Positions 51,300 to 61,859 of a stretch of 64,000 nucleotides of DNA are shown here, one piece after another. The DNA is from Epiperipatus broadwayi (taxonomy: Eukaryota; Onychophora; Udeonychophora; Euonychophora; Peripatidae). Both the position numbers and the translations under genes were made by a program. Each line of letters opens with the position of its first letter. Positions within the stretch are counted from its first letter, which is position 1. The notes beneath the pieces are model-generated. The model worked only from the letters and a program-made list of their open reading frames with translations, ran no database searches and was not told the origin of the DNA. The stretch covers positions 14,701,748 through 14,765,747 of the forward strand of contig JAQFVV010012400.1 in assembly GCA_028023455.1 (NCBI GenBank), written 5' to 3'.

Positions 51300-54140
51300 A
51301 TGTACCAGTCCGATTCTCCCAATCACCTTATCCGTTTAAAAAAAAAACAAATATATATTTATATACATCATGAGCATGAAATGACACAGACATTCTAGTT
51401 GGAAAATCAATAATAATCTTCAATAATACCCTGGGATAAATATAAACAAGTATTACTTTAAGAATTATTAGAAAAAAGAAATTCAATTGAAAATAAATCA
51501 AAATCTTCCCTTGTTAAATTATTTATACTTCCACCCCTATATCTGTCTACATGTAGACATTTTTTTCTTACTCTTTACATATCTTTGAAAGTATTGTGCT
51601 AATTGGACAACCTTTCTGTGCCACCCCTGACATGATAAAGAAAAGAAAAATGACAAATAGTTCTACCTTCCCTTTCCCTATCTACCGAGAGAGTGTGCAA
51701 AGAGGAATTTTAACCCTTGTTGGAGATATGGTTTTATTTGATAAAAGAAAATTTGGTGAAAAGTAAATTATAATTAAACTCCTCAATATACTATTCCAAT
51801 GACTAGCTCATTCATAATTCCCTATCTCAGGTACTTTGGGATAAGTATTTCTACAATTTTTTATAGCCATGGTAAGCATATATTACAAATAGGTGAGTGC
51901 ATTTTATTATATAACAAAACATATGATAAGCAAATGAAATATAAGATAATATTATTTATTTCACTATCTCCCTCCACCACATATATATTTAAATAATATA
52001 AGAATTAATCATAAATCCATTATACGGCTTTCTAATTTAAATTTTGCTATTCTACACATAATATACATCACGCATGAGTATTTGGATTTTATATTAAAAA
52101 TATACATTTATGTTAAAAAAAAAATACATTTTCTAACTTATACGCAAGTTAACTTATTTTGCCCTAAAATATAAAATGATCAAAGATGGTGGCTAATGGG
52201 TGTCATCTATACTCCCCTCTCCCTGCACAAAACTATGACTGCTTAATTTCATAAATTTAACAAAATAATGACTCTAAAATTATACACAGATCTAATCATT
52301 TGAACATTCCTCAATTACTAAAATAAACTTTTAAGGTTAGATACACCTTTACCTTTAGGTACGTAAAACTATATCCTACTCATTTCCCTTTTTTTTTCTC
52401 TATTTAAAGAAAAATGTATAGACCGGTTCATAGCACCCTCAATATGAGGTGTCGCCACCATGATTAAAAATAAATAAGACATAAAGGCAAAAATGAGAAA
52501 AAAAAAGTAAATGAGAATCCTATACTTGGTGGATTTAAGTGAGACCTATGTATATGCAATATTATTTTACAATATTATACACAAAGAAAAAAATACGATC
52601 ATATCTAATAATATGCTAATAAATATAGTACAATTATAACTTATTATATCAAATCTAATAATGCAATAATAATAAAAAAATATAAATATATCTTTTCTTT
52701 TGTTTTACTTATCTCATTCTGCATTCTCTCCGGGTTCAAACTTCTGGGCGGACCAACTAAACTGCTAGAAGGGATGGTGAAATTCACTTTAACTCCTTTC
52801 CATACTTGTAGAATCCTTCAATCAGGATACACTGGATCTCTAGAACACACATCTTGGTGATTAAAGATCTGAATGGGCGGATGCACTGCTATGGTTCTTC
52901 TATTCCATAATTTTCTGGACAATTAGATAAAACTTGGTTATAATTTTTGGGATGTTTCTTTACTGGATAACTTAATATAAATTACCAATTCATGTGACTT
53001 CCACAGTAAGCTTGTTTTCCATGAAATGGATTTAATCTTCATTCTTTCCTTTCTTCTTAAATGTGATTTTATGATAGTACGACAAAAAATTACCATATCA
53101 AGGTTCCATTACCAATTTAACTATTAGAAATTACCCCTTGATGCTTCATTCCTTATTATTTTAGTAACGGCAATCCAATATATATATATATTTATTATCA
53201 CCAAACTGCATATAACTACATGATTTCCAAAATCATATGGGTGTTGGTAGCTTTAATTAATATCTACGCAAACCATGAATAAAAACATTCAACAAAAGTT
53301 TATATCCGTTCCATAACCGGCAGATCCCATAAACAAAAAAATACATGCCACGTCATGAACAGCAGGAGAATTTCCAACAAACTCCCTCTCGGACTAAAAA
53401 AAATATTCAGCAATCCAACAGCATAATGAGCCAAAAGAATAATAATCATCTAATTCCCCTACACCCCATAGATAAGTTATTATATCCCTCAGTTTTCCCA
53501 CAAGTTGCAATTGCTTATATCCTCTTTGCATCAGATAATGTTATTTTAAGTACACTCTTTTACAAATTTTGTTTCAAAATCTCTCTTTTTCTAATTTTTT
53601 TCTTTTTAAGAATTTCAAACTCCATATTGGAGTAATAGACCACCCACATTCTTTAGATAAAATGTTTTTAATTCGATTTTACAAATTAATTAAAACTACT
53701 CTACCTTATTACATACAAAAAAATATAAATAGAAAGACAAAGATTGATTAAATCCACCCTTTTAAATGGCAGATTCATTTCACAATATATACATATTTTA
53801 AAAAAAAAAAACATTTTAAAAACTATCAAAAAAATAAAACATATTAAATATACAGAAATCTTTATACATATACATGTTGGACCATTTGCCAATAAATATG
53901 ATACATATACTAATAAATACACACAAAGAGATAAATACATAAAATATTCCACCACGTAAACAAATGTTCTCTTATACATTTATAGTATGTGTTAATTATT
54001 CCAAAATAAACTAATATAAAGAAGATGGGAATCTAGTATAGACCAATTCTCATTGTTTATTCACTGAATTGAATAAAGTTAGTTGTGCCAAATTGTTGGC
54101 TACAGCCATCTTGTGCACGGACGTTCTAAGGTCTGGCACA
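51300..54140 (-). mobile_element. Probable solo LTR related to the 3829-10718 element
   Basis: This 2.84-kb block starts TGTACCAGTCCGATTC (compare TGTACCAGGTCGAGTTT of the LTR at 3833) and ends TGTGCCAAATTGTTGG...GTCTGGCACA (compare TGTGCCAAATTGGCCTTGGCACA). Inner sequence is largely diverged but keeps the LTR layout, with a GC-richer middle (52720-52930). The flanking 4-mers ATAA and ATAT differ by one base, so a target duplication is only suggestive. No second LTR or internal domain adjoins it, so a solo LTR is the simplest reading. Confidence 0.5.
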
Positions 54141-54841
54141 ATATATATATCTCAGATTTAAAAAAAAAAATTTTTGTAATCTTATTTTTAATGTATCAAT
54201 TTATATAACAAATTGAAATTAATTAAAAAGTTTTATATTACAATACTTAAAAGAGAATGCATATAAATATGCATTATTCATATATAAAAAATTTAATAAA
54301 ATTGTTTTCTCCCCTTTCCATGAATCCATATATTCAAATACATTATACATGTTCATGTTTTGACTACTTCCTTGTAGTCATTACCAACAGTATTTTTCAG
54401 ATAGAAAATTATTTAATTTATAAGTATGCATGTGTTTATATAGAAATCAATACTATTCAAGAGCTCATGTGATATTTGAGTACCAATGCAATGACAAAGC
54501 ATAATAGTATACAACTGAGAATGTTTATAAGCTTAGTAGGAATTGTTCCAGAAATCTGAAACTCTTATATTCACCACCACTTGGGCAAAAATAAATACTA
54601 ATTATACTTGGACTAGATTGCAATATTTATATTAACACTGTGCTACATAACTCTATAGCCACCTATATACAGATTATTAGTTATCATTTTGCTCCAGTAT
54701 CATTTGGATAAACATCAATAATCAACAGACACTGATGCCAATAAGTTCACCAGATTGTTTTCTGTTTTAGGTCTTGTCAGTAAGAAATACAGGATTATAT
54801 TATAATGATTATGTATATGTGCACAGAAATATTTCTTATAG

Positions 54842-54935
54842 AAAAAAAAAATTCAAGATAAGTAAATGTCTTCAAATTATTAATGTCTAAAAAAAAAATT
54901 CAAGATAAGTAAATGTCTTCAAATTATTAATGTCT
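54842..54935. repeat. Perfect 47-bp tandem duplication
   Basis: Two identical units consisting of an A-tract followed by ATTCAAGATAAGTAAATGTC and TTCAAATTATTAATGTCTA. Their identity points to a recent replication slip or unequal exchange. Confidence 0.9.
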
Positions 54936-55520
54936 AACATAAACAAACATTTGAATATGTAGGATTAGGTATTGCTTATATTTATATTAGAAGCAATAAT
55001 TCACTCTATTTACTCGATTCCAGAGTCATCTATAGTAAGATTGAGTAATAGTGAATGCAAAATTATAAAGCAAGTTGAGAAAGTTATATGATATTTTGAC
55101 ATGTAATTATTAAACTGATGGCAACCAATAAGTAAAAATTATAATTAATATCTAATTTTCAATAAGTCTATTTTTTAATGCATTGGATTTTGAATATTAT
55201 AGTATAAAAATATTACTATAGTATAGTGAAAGATTTAAAGCTATTTATCTTACTATCGTAAAACTAATAAAATTCTAAAGTGAAACTAAACAGCATAAGT
55301 TTTTAAATTAATCTCATGACAGATATTTTAAAGTAAAGGCGATCTTGATATTGAAATAATTCGTGCATGATGTTGCAGTGGTTATGCCTTCAATAGGATG
55401 ACCAATCAATTTTAAATGAAACAAAAATGAGACATTAGAAATATATAATTAAAATATTATTTCATAAATATACACAGAAACAATAACAATATTAATATAT
55501 AAATATCAGTAAAAATTTAC

Positions 55521-55603
55521 CTGTGTGTGAGTGTTTGTTGTTGCTGAAGTTAAAAAAACTTTAAATTCTAAAGATAACTGAGGTAAAATGGGGTCTTCTT
55601 CAT
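55521..55603 (-). CDS. Host gene internal exon (second in this window)
   Basis: An 83-nt exon with acceptor TTGTTAG and donor GTAAAT. It encodes EEDPILPQLSLEFKVFLTSA followed by TTNTHTQ. It begins in phase 1 (G|AT gives Asp with the preceding exon) and ends in phase 0, matching exon 30416-30527. The acidic start and beta-like LSLEFKVFL stretch suggest a folded domain boundary. The family is unknown. Confidence 0.75.
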
Positions 55604-56092
55604 CTAACAAAATAATATATAAATAATATTTTTTTAACACAATTGCTTCATATCTACTTTAAATACACATAGTATACATTATGAAATTAATAAATTGAAA
55701 AATACAATAATATATATCAACATAAGACAATAATAAAAAAAAAAAATAGTTGAGAATCATTGTGCTTTTCCAAAGCATAAAATATATAATTCACAAACCA
55801 TAGGCACAAAATTTAGAATAGCACAAATTTAAAATCCAAATGGATAATCCTGCTCACATTTTAAAAAATTCAATTAAATTTCTTGCATTGTTTCATTTTT
55901 TTTATCATTTTCCTGTTGTTTTTTTTTTTGTCCTTTCCCCCCTAGCTCCAGTGTTCTTCAAATTGTTATTCTATCACACGGATCATTCGCAAAGCAAGGG
56001 CATGAGGCAGCATTTTCATATTGGATAGTTTGTCTTCCAAATTTGAAATAATATATTAATGTATATGTTTAAACACAAATAGTTAGCTTGTT

Positions 56093-56197
56093 TGTAGTCG
56101 AGTGGTCAGCACAGCTGTCTTACAAGCAGTTGTCCCGAATTGGCAGGCTCGCTTCCCGGCCGATGCTGTGACACATAAAAAAAAAATAAAAAAAAAT
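56093..56197 (+). mobile_element. tRNA-derived SINE, second copy
   Basis: It reads TGTAGTCGAGTGGTCAGCAC...GGCTCGCTTCCCGGCCGATGCTGTGACACATAAAA with an A-rich tail. It matches the SINE at 36169-36270 over the tRNA-like head and the GATGCTGTGACAC tail. The B-box has decayed to GGCTCGCTTCC. I see no clean target duplication, consistent with an older copy. Confidence 0.8.
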
Positions 56198-57202
56198 ATA
56201 TACACAGAATAATTAAAAAACTTTTTTTTTTCCATTTATGATTTAATTAGGATCATAAAAATAATCTTATTGTTTAAAAAAAGAGGCAGACTAAAGTTAA
56301 CTTATTTTTCTTATGTAGACCACAATATCATTCTCAGAATAAAACTGGCCCATATCCAATCATTTTTCTTTCTTATAATAATGTTTTAATTATCTTAAAT
56401 TAGCATGTAACCATTTTATAATTAAATAAGCCATACCATTTGAATTGAAACAAATATCAATATAAGGTTTTAAATTTTTTTCTTTCATTCTTATTTTTTA
56501 AATTTCAGTAATGATTGTTATATTAAAATTATACTTGGTACAATAAATTTTACAAAATTTTTAATATTTAAACTCTTAGTATTTCTTTTACATATATATT
56601 TCGCAAATGTGTGTAGAATATTTTGGATTATAAATCTGTTACAATTTATAATGTATTTCTATAACTCTATCAAATTTTGCTTCTTTTCCTTAGCTATGTA
56701 ATACATTTCCCAAGAAAAAATTAAACTTTATTTCGCAATTTAACTAATAACTTGGTGAGCAGTGCTTTCGACATGGAAAGTCATAATCGTAGCACTCAAA
56801 CTTATCTGCTAAACTGGTGTTATTAGTAGAAAACATGGCATCAATACTCAATGGTTAATGTGTAATATGTAAATTCGTAATTTACATATTCCACTTCCGG
56901 GATGAGGCTATATAAGGGGCTTTTTCATTTATAGCATAGATGTTATTAGAAATAAACTATGCCTCTTTAAATTTTCTTTTCTAATCATTGTGCTCTGCAC
57001 AGACAATGTTAAAAGTGGATTAAAATCATGGCCAGATTTCATTTGATGCTTCAGAAACATTGACTTCACATTGGGATCTTCCTTTGCATTAGAATCAGCC
57101 TAGTGCATGTGATTCCCATAATAGATTGCTTTGAAATTAAGTTCATTGCAGTTGATTTTATAAACAATTTGAAGGGCCTGGTCTAGAGACAACCTATCAT
57201 TT

Positions 57203-57850
57203 TCTGAAGGTTTGTGATGATGGTGTTCTAGCTGTATTTTAATATTGGACTATTTCCATCATCTAATGTGTGTGTTGAATGTCTTTAGAAAAGTTTAATT
57301 TATTTAAATATTTCAAATACATTCAACTGTTAGTAATATCACAGCAAACAGATTAGTATATGTACCAACTGTTAGTAATATCACAGCAAACAGGTTAATA
57401 TATGCACCTGTTAGTAATATCACAGCAAACAGGTTAGTATATACGCAATGTTTCGAGAGGTATTTTTCTCCCCTCTTCTTTAGGTGTTGCTAGCCTGACC
57501 AGTGACAGGACCCAGGCTCGAATCCCATGTTGGTATTGTCACTGATCAGGCCAGCAACATCAGAAGAAGAGGGGAGAAAAATACCTCTCGAAATGTTGTG
57601 CATATACTAACCTGTTTGATGTGATATTACTAACAGGTGCATATACTAACCTGTTTGCTGTGATATTACTAACAGTTGGTACATATACCAACCTGTTTGC
57701 TGTGATATTACTAACAGGCAATGCATATACTAATCTGTTTGCTGTGATATTACTAACAGATGAAGGTATTTGGAATATTTAAATAAAATTAAACTTTTCT
57801 AAAGACATTCAACACACATATTAGATGATGGAAATAGTCCAATATAAAAA
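57203..57850. mobile_element. Foldback repeat inserted in the old Penelope copy, 14-bp target duplication
   Basis: Direct repeats ACAACCTATCATTT (57189-57202 and 57851-57864) flank it. The outer inverted arms are TATTGGACTATTTCCATCAT and its complement. Inside them are inverted arrays of an approximately 40-bp unit (CTGTTAGTAATATCACAGCA and so on; three on the left, four on the right). At the centre is an inverted GAGAGGTATTTTTCTCCCC...GGGGAGAAAAATACCTCTC pair around a 100-bp core. Beyond the right arm a short TAAAAA follows. It has no coding capacity. Three relatives occur in the window. Confidence 0.82.
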
Positions 57851-57995
57851 ACAACCTATCATTTATATTGTTTAAGAGCTTATTCAAATTTGGAGGGGTT
57901 CTAAAGCGAAATTAAATGTGTCAGCACATATATTCTTTAACTATTGTGAATTATATAATTTTAAATCTTCTCATTCGATAAATACAATTTATAAA

Positions 57996-58028
57996 ACAAA
58001 ATAAGCGTATGTCACGCTTGAATGTGGA
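57996..58028. repeat. Left terminal inverted repeat of the young Penelope-like element
   Basis: ACAAAATAAGCGTATGTCAC and the following 13 nt are the inverse complement of 60394-60426 except for a couple of mismatches. The repeat contains the ATG (58009-58011) and the first codons of the ORF (MSRLNVE). Confidence 0.85.
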
Positions 58029-60258
58029 ACAGCGCCTAACATTCTTGACTGAATGCAAAAGATTTAACATCGTTCCAAACTGCTGCAAAATAAAAATAAA
58101 CGACTCCATTTATAATCGCGACAAAATCATTGACACACTTCAATTACGTCTCTTGACTTTTGTTATCCATGGATGTAAGAATGCATTACGTAAAGAAAGA
58201 AAAAGATGGAGCACAGTTACAGCAAACAACACCCTCCCTCAATGGATTATCGATAAACTTAACTTTACAGAAATAAACCACCACAAACGTTTCGTTTTGA
58301 AAATTAAATTTTTAGCTAATAAACAAAATATAAATATTGATTTACTACAAACTTCATTTGTCAATAGAACTGGCTTCACTCCCCCTGACAGAGTAGCAAG
58401 AGTCCTTTCCCTTGAACCTAGATTTGTAGGAGGCCAATGGAGACAACCTAGATTAGAACTAATCGCTGACGTCGAAGCAAATTTGATTAATGATCCACAT
58501 AGAGATAGTATCATAACAAATATAGTTAAATCTATCTCACAAAAACAGCTACATATAAAAGATCATAGCTGGAGTAACGACATTAAAATTACAAAACAAT
58601 TCATTGATCATAATAATTTAATTTGCCTTAAAGAAGATAAGGGTAATAGATTCGTGCTTTTAAACTCGCATGACTATAAGCATAAAATAAAAGAACAAAT
58701 CACAAATCTACAACTCACTCCTGTCACACAATTCAACAATAAGCTTAACCGAGATAAGTTTATTGCATCCATTCTCCGTCCTTATAAAAACAAAGGCATT
58801 TCTACTGCTGAATACTACCGAGTTTATCCTTCCTCCACCAAAGCTCCTAGAGTGTTTGCCAACATTAAACTCCACAAGCCAGGTGAACCTCTGCGTCTAA
58901 TGATGGATTTTGGGGGAGTCCATTATTTTCAAACCGCAACGATGGTTAATCAACTATTAATAGACAGCCTGGGCTTTGGGAATTTTTCTGTTAATTCATC
59001 CTTTCAGGTTGTAGAGAAAATAAATAAAGCCACGATCTGTAACAACTTCCGTATGACCTCCTTTGACGTCAAAGAGTTGTATGGATCTGTAGACAGAAAG
59101 CAATCTATTCACATTATCCAACAAGAACTCACCAATACAATGTCATCTGAGCGAATTAATTTCATCATTACATTTTTAACTTGGATGGATAAGCATATAT
59201 ACACAACATTTGAGCACACTTGGTACAATATGAAAAGCGGATGGCCGATGGGCCTCCCTCTCAGCGGAATCATCACTAGCATTTTTCTTAATTACTACGA
59301 AAAATTGATAGTGCCTAAATACCAAGCTGATAACCCCCACATTTTATACATCCGGTACGTAGATGACATACTTATTCTAGCCAATCAACACACCACAAAC
59401 AATATTATACAAGAACTAATGCACAGCACTAAGCTAACCATTAATTCCACATCTGAAGATGCATCCCAAAGCCTAAATTACCTGGATCTTAAGTTAACGC
59501 GCGAGGAACCATGTATAAATTATTCAATGATTATAAAGCCTTTTGAAATCAGAGGCTTCATACATCCACATTCTAACGTTCCTAACTCCCACAAATTAGC
59601 AGGACTACAAGCATTCCTACACAGAAACATGCAGCTGTGCAAATTTGAAGCAGATCGAAAGAACAACATACACCTCTATACTAAAGACCTACTACAGGCA
59701 GGCTATAAACTCCACACTATCAACAACAAAATCAAGCAGTTTCATACAAAAATCACCATTAATAATAATAACAATATTAAACTTCCATACATCACTCTTC
59801 CCCACATACATAAAATCTCCCATCAACTACTCAAGATTTTGAGCAATAAATTTAAAATCAGCTTTCATACACCCCCTTGCACTAACCGTCTCATCAATAA
59901 CTCCAAGGACAAATTAGAACCTTCTCAGACCCCCCATGTCGTTTACAGCATCACTTGCCCACAACCCGGTTGCCGCGCCATTTATTTTGGAGAAACCAAG
60001 GCAGGCACAACCATCCGGACAGCACAACACAGATACACATATAATAGAGCTATGAAAAACAACGATAACTCATCTACATTTTTGGAACACTTCAAGAAAA
60101 CTGGACATTTATTTGAACCTTCCCACCCTAAAATAGTTTGTATCGAGAAAAACGACATTAAACGGAAGATCAGAGAAGCGTACTACATCAACAACAATAA
60201 CAACTCAATCAATAGATGCGACACATGCTTCGACATTTCTAAACGCTGGACTATTTAG
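58009..60258 (+). CDS. Penelope-like reverse transcriptase with C-terminal GIY-YIG endonuclease
   Basis: An intact 749-residue protein. Residues about 1-230 are the Penelope N-terminal region, with SLEPRFVGG (134-142) and LKEDKGN (207-213). The RT core has ANIKLHKPGEPLR (284-296), motif A FDVKELY (D353), motif B MGLPLSG (414-420), the catalytic YVDD (450-453) and SLNYLDLKL (488-496). A linker with an Asn run (about 585-589) leads to the GIY-YIG domain: VYS (645-647) and YFG (659-661) replace GIY and YIG, followed by R670, H674 and E723 (IREAYY). This enzyme pair would nick target DNA and prime reverse transcription in the nucleus. The ATG is the first in the frame and lies in the terminal repeat, just 59 nt into the element, so either the start is very close to the 5' end or transcripts begin further upstream. 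All catalytic RT residues are present. The altered GIY triad should be checked for activity. Confidence 0.93.
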   Translation: MSRLNVEQRLTFLTECKRFNIVPNCCKIKINDSIYNRDKIIDTLQLRLLTFVIHGCKNALRKERKRWSTVTANNTLPQWIIDKLNFTEINHHKRFVLKIKFLANKQNINIDLLQTSFVNRTGFTPPDRVARVLSLEPRFVGGQWRQPRLELIADVEANLINDPHRDSIITNIVKSISQKQLHIKDHSWSNDIKITKQFIDHNNLICLKEDKGNRFVLLNSHDYKHKIKEQITNLQLTPVTQFNNKLNRDKFIASILRPYKNKGISTAEYYRVYPSSTKAPRVFANIKLHKPGEPLRLMMDFGGVHYFQTATMVNQLLIDSLGFGNFSVNSSFQVVEKINKATICNNFRMTSFDVKELYGSVDRKQSIHIIQQELTNTMSSERINFIITFLTWMDKHIYTTFEHTWYNMKSGWPMGLPLSGIITSIFLNYYEKLIVPKYQADNPHILYIRYVDDILILANQHTTNNIIQELMHSTKLTINSTSEDASQSLNYLDLKLTREEPCINYSMIIKPFEIRGFIHPHSNVPNSHKLAGLQAFLHRNMQLCKFEADRKNNIHLYTKDLLQAGYKLHTINNKIKQFHTKITINNNNNIKLPYITLPHIHKISHQLLKILSNKFKISFHTPPCTNRLINNSKDKLEPSQTPHVVYSITCPQPGCRAIYFGETKAGTTIRTAQHRYTYNRAMKNNDNSSTFLEHFKKTGHLFEPSHPKIVCIEKNDIKRKIREAYYINNNNNSINRCDTCFDISKRWTI

Positions 60259-60320
60259 TCCATTTGCATATGCTTTGCATCCAACTTCTCCCGCCCCATT
60301 TTTTATTTTCGCAGCTCACA

Positions 60321-60365
60321 GCTTCGCTATGAATATGAGGTAAAGGACCTCGAAAGCGCTTAGCG
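60321..60365 (+). other. Conserved stem-loop in the Penelope 3' UTR
   Basis: GCTTCGCTATGAATATGAGG TAAAGG ACCTCGAAAGCG: GAGGT pairs with ACCTC and CGCT with AGCG. Related sequences occupy the same position in the copies at 34843-34885, 56755-56800 (minus strand) and, partly, 62305-62330, although their inner stems differ. Conservation near the 3' end suggests a role as an RNA structure recognised by the RT, or as a ribozyme relic. Confidence 0.55.
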
Positions 60366-60393
60366 TATTTTAATTACTGTATCTTATTATAGC

Positions 60394-60426
60394 TTCACAT
60401 TCAAGCGTGACATACACTTATTTTGT
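60394..60426. repeat. Right terminal inverted repeat of the young Penelope-like element
   Basis: TTCACATTCAAGCGTGACAT followed by ACACTTATTTTGT is the inverse complement of 57996-58028. It ends exactly at the target duplication. Confidence 0.85.
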
Positions 60427-61859
60427 TTTAACTATTGTGATAAACCACAAGCACGAAGAGACTAATCCATTTAATCATGCTATCACAAATGTAAAATAAA
60501 AATTTATTTTGTGTATTTAAATACAATATTATGCTTATAGGCTGCATTGACCAAATTTTTAATGTACATTTCAATGTTATTCTTCAATCCACTTCATATT
60601 TGCTTACCAATTTCTATAGAGAAAACATTTAAAGCCAGCAAGCTTGTATGAGAGGGGAGTGCACAACTGAGAATGTACTGCTCCATGAAAGATGAAAGGT
60701 CCAAGAATTTTATTCCCTTGCAATCATCTTCTTGTTCTATAATTCATACTAATGATGAGTTCTGCATTAAATCATTCCATATTTTATTAATATTATCCTC
60801 TGATATACAAATTAGCACATTGTCTACATAGTGGCATATAAAATGAATTATTTGCAGTAGAAATAAATTTGAGGATAATTGTTTCCTCATATTTATTTAA
60901 AGTTATGCTACAGATTATACCATTTATTGGCAACCCCATAGGAGAGCCATGCTACATCTTATAAAATTTGTTGTTAGATAATTCAGTAATGTCACCAACA
61001 ATCTATTTCAGGATATCAATAACAAATTCAATCTTGCTCTGATTAAAGTCTGAATTTCTTAATATTTCATGCATTATTCATTTATTAGTTTCATTGTCTT
61101 ATAAAAATAAGCAACCCCAAAATCTGTTAATAGTCTTAAGGGGTTATTTGTTTTGTGAGCTTTTACATTTGCAAAACATTGTAGGGGTAGAGACAGTTAT
61201 TGAAAAAAATCCTATGATATTCTGCTTTGTTGACAATCTTATTCTGATGTTTTCTCAATATGGAAATCATGAATTTATCTTTCATCTATTTCAAATTGTA
61301 ATTTTCCATTAGTTTAAATTTTAATTTATCAATTTGTTCATCGACTTTAATATTATATTTATTGTTAGTCAATACAACAAATCTGTTCTCTAATTTGATT
61401 AATTTGCAAGTAATTTCTAATGATTTATATATTCTTTATTCATGCGTTTTCTTTAGTTTCAGTTGTATCCTACCCCCTTGCTCACCAAGGCTTCTTTCAA
61501 GATGCTATCTTTGTAACTAGTCTCTACATCAGCTATTACTTCCATGCAAGTTTTCCACTTACCCCCAACAAATTTTGGACTGGAGTAAAGCACTTGCTTT
61601 ACATTTTCGGGAGAGGATGGCTTGGTAAATTAACACACTTTTCATTAGTTTCATTATAACTCCCTGATTTATGCCAAACATTTACATTTCTTATCATATT
61701 GTCATATAATTTATTTTCTATATTTTGGCATTTTTCATTTAAGCTTTTAGGGATATTGAAACTACATAGTTCTGTTTTCAATGCTCTTACACCCTTGAAG
61801 AATTCTTCAAAGTAACTGTATTTTTAAAAAACAATGTACTTATACAATGAAGTTAATGT

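Larger units (their letters stand above)
30528..55520 (-). other. 25-kb intron between host exons two and three
   Basis: A repeat-filled intron. It holds an RTE LINE, foldback repeats, Penelope and LINE relics, SINEs, an 88-bp repeat cluster and a probable solo LTR, each listed separately. I see nothing specific in 34911-36150, 36290-37130, 42155-46630 and 54140-54840. A fragment at 46630-46960 is GC-richer but unidentified. 47900-50400 has more CpG than its surroundings but no recognisable gene. Confidence 0.5.
57950..60426 (+). mobile_element. Young Penelope-like element with intact ORF and 14-bp target duplication
   Basis: A 2.48-kb insertion flanked by TTTAACTATTGTGA on both sides (57936-57949 and 60427-60440). 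The inverted relative at about 61880 contains this 14-mer once (as TTTAACCATTGTGA on its complement), followed by the sequence that here resumes after the insertion, so the empty site is known. The element carries about 33-bp terminal inverted repeats (57996-58028 and 60394-60426) and a 749-codon ORF. It is oriented opposite to the host gene whose intron it occupies. Confidence 0.85.
56690..61850 (-). pseudogene. Old Penelope-like element, interrupted by two later insertions
   Basis: On the minus strand, in order: an N-terminal part with SSPKFVGGKWKTCMEVIADV (near 61570; the intact copy has SLEPRFVGGQWRQPRLELIADV in the same place), the RT motif MGLPINGIICSITLNKYE (near 60940; intact MGLPLSGIITSIFLNYYE), then the insertion of the younger element (57950-60426). 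After that come NDRLSLDQALQIVYKINCNE (near 57180), where a foldback element (57203-57850) splits it, and a GIY-YIG relic KAIYYGNH and KSGHDFNPLL (57000-57110). The 3' UTR reaches about 56690 and keeps the TCGAAAGCACT stem-loop. Many stops and frameshifts: a dead copy of a related but distinct subfamily. Confidence 0.8.

Noticed and set aside
53345-53979. Overlapping open frames of 60-96 residues on both strands
   Set aside because: Low-complexity, hydrophobic or Lys/Ile-rich translations of AT-rich DNA inside the probable solo LTR. No motif.
58239-58514. 91-residue minus-strand open frame
   Set aside because: Antisense shadow of the Penelope-like ORF.
60300-60426. Hammerhead ribozyme in the Penelope 3' UTR
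   Set aside because: The ATGA...stem...GAAA order is suggestive, but the CUGAUGA box is absent, two extra bases separate stem II from GAAA, and no valid stem III/UH closure forms. It is reported only as a conserved stem-loop.
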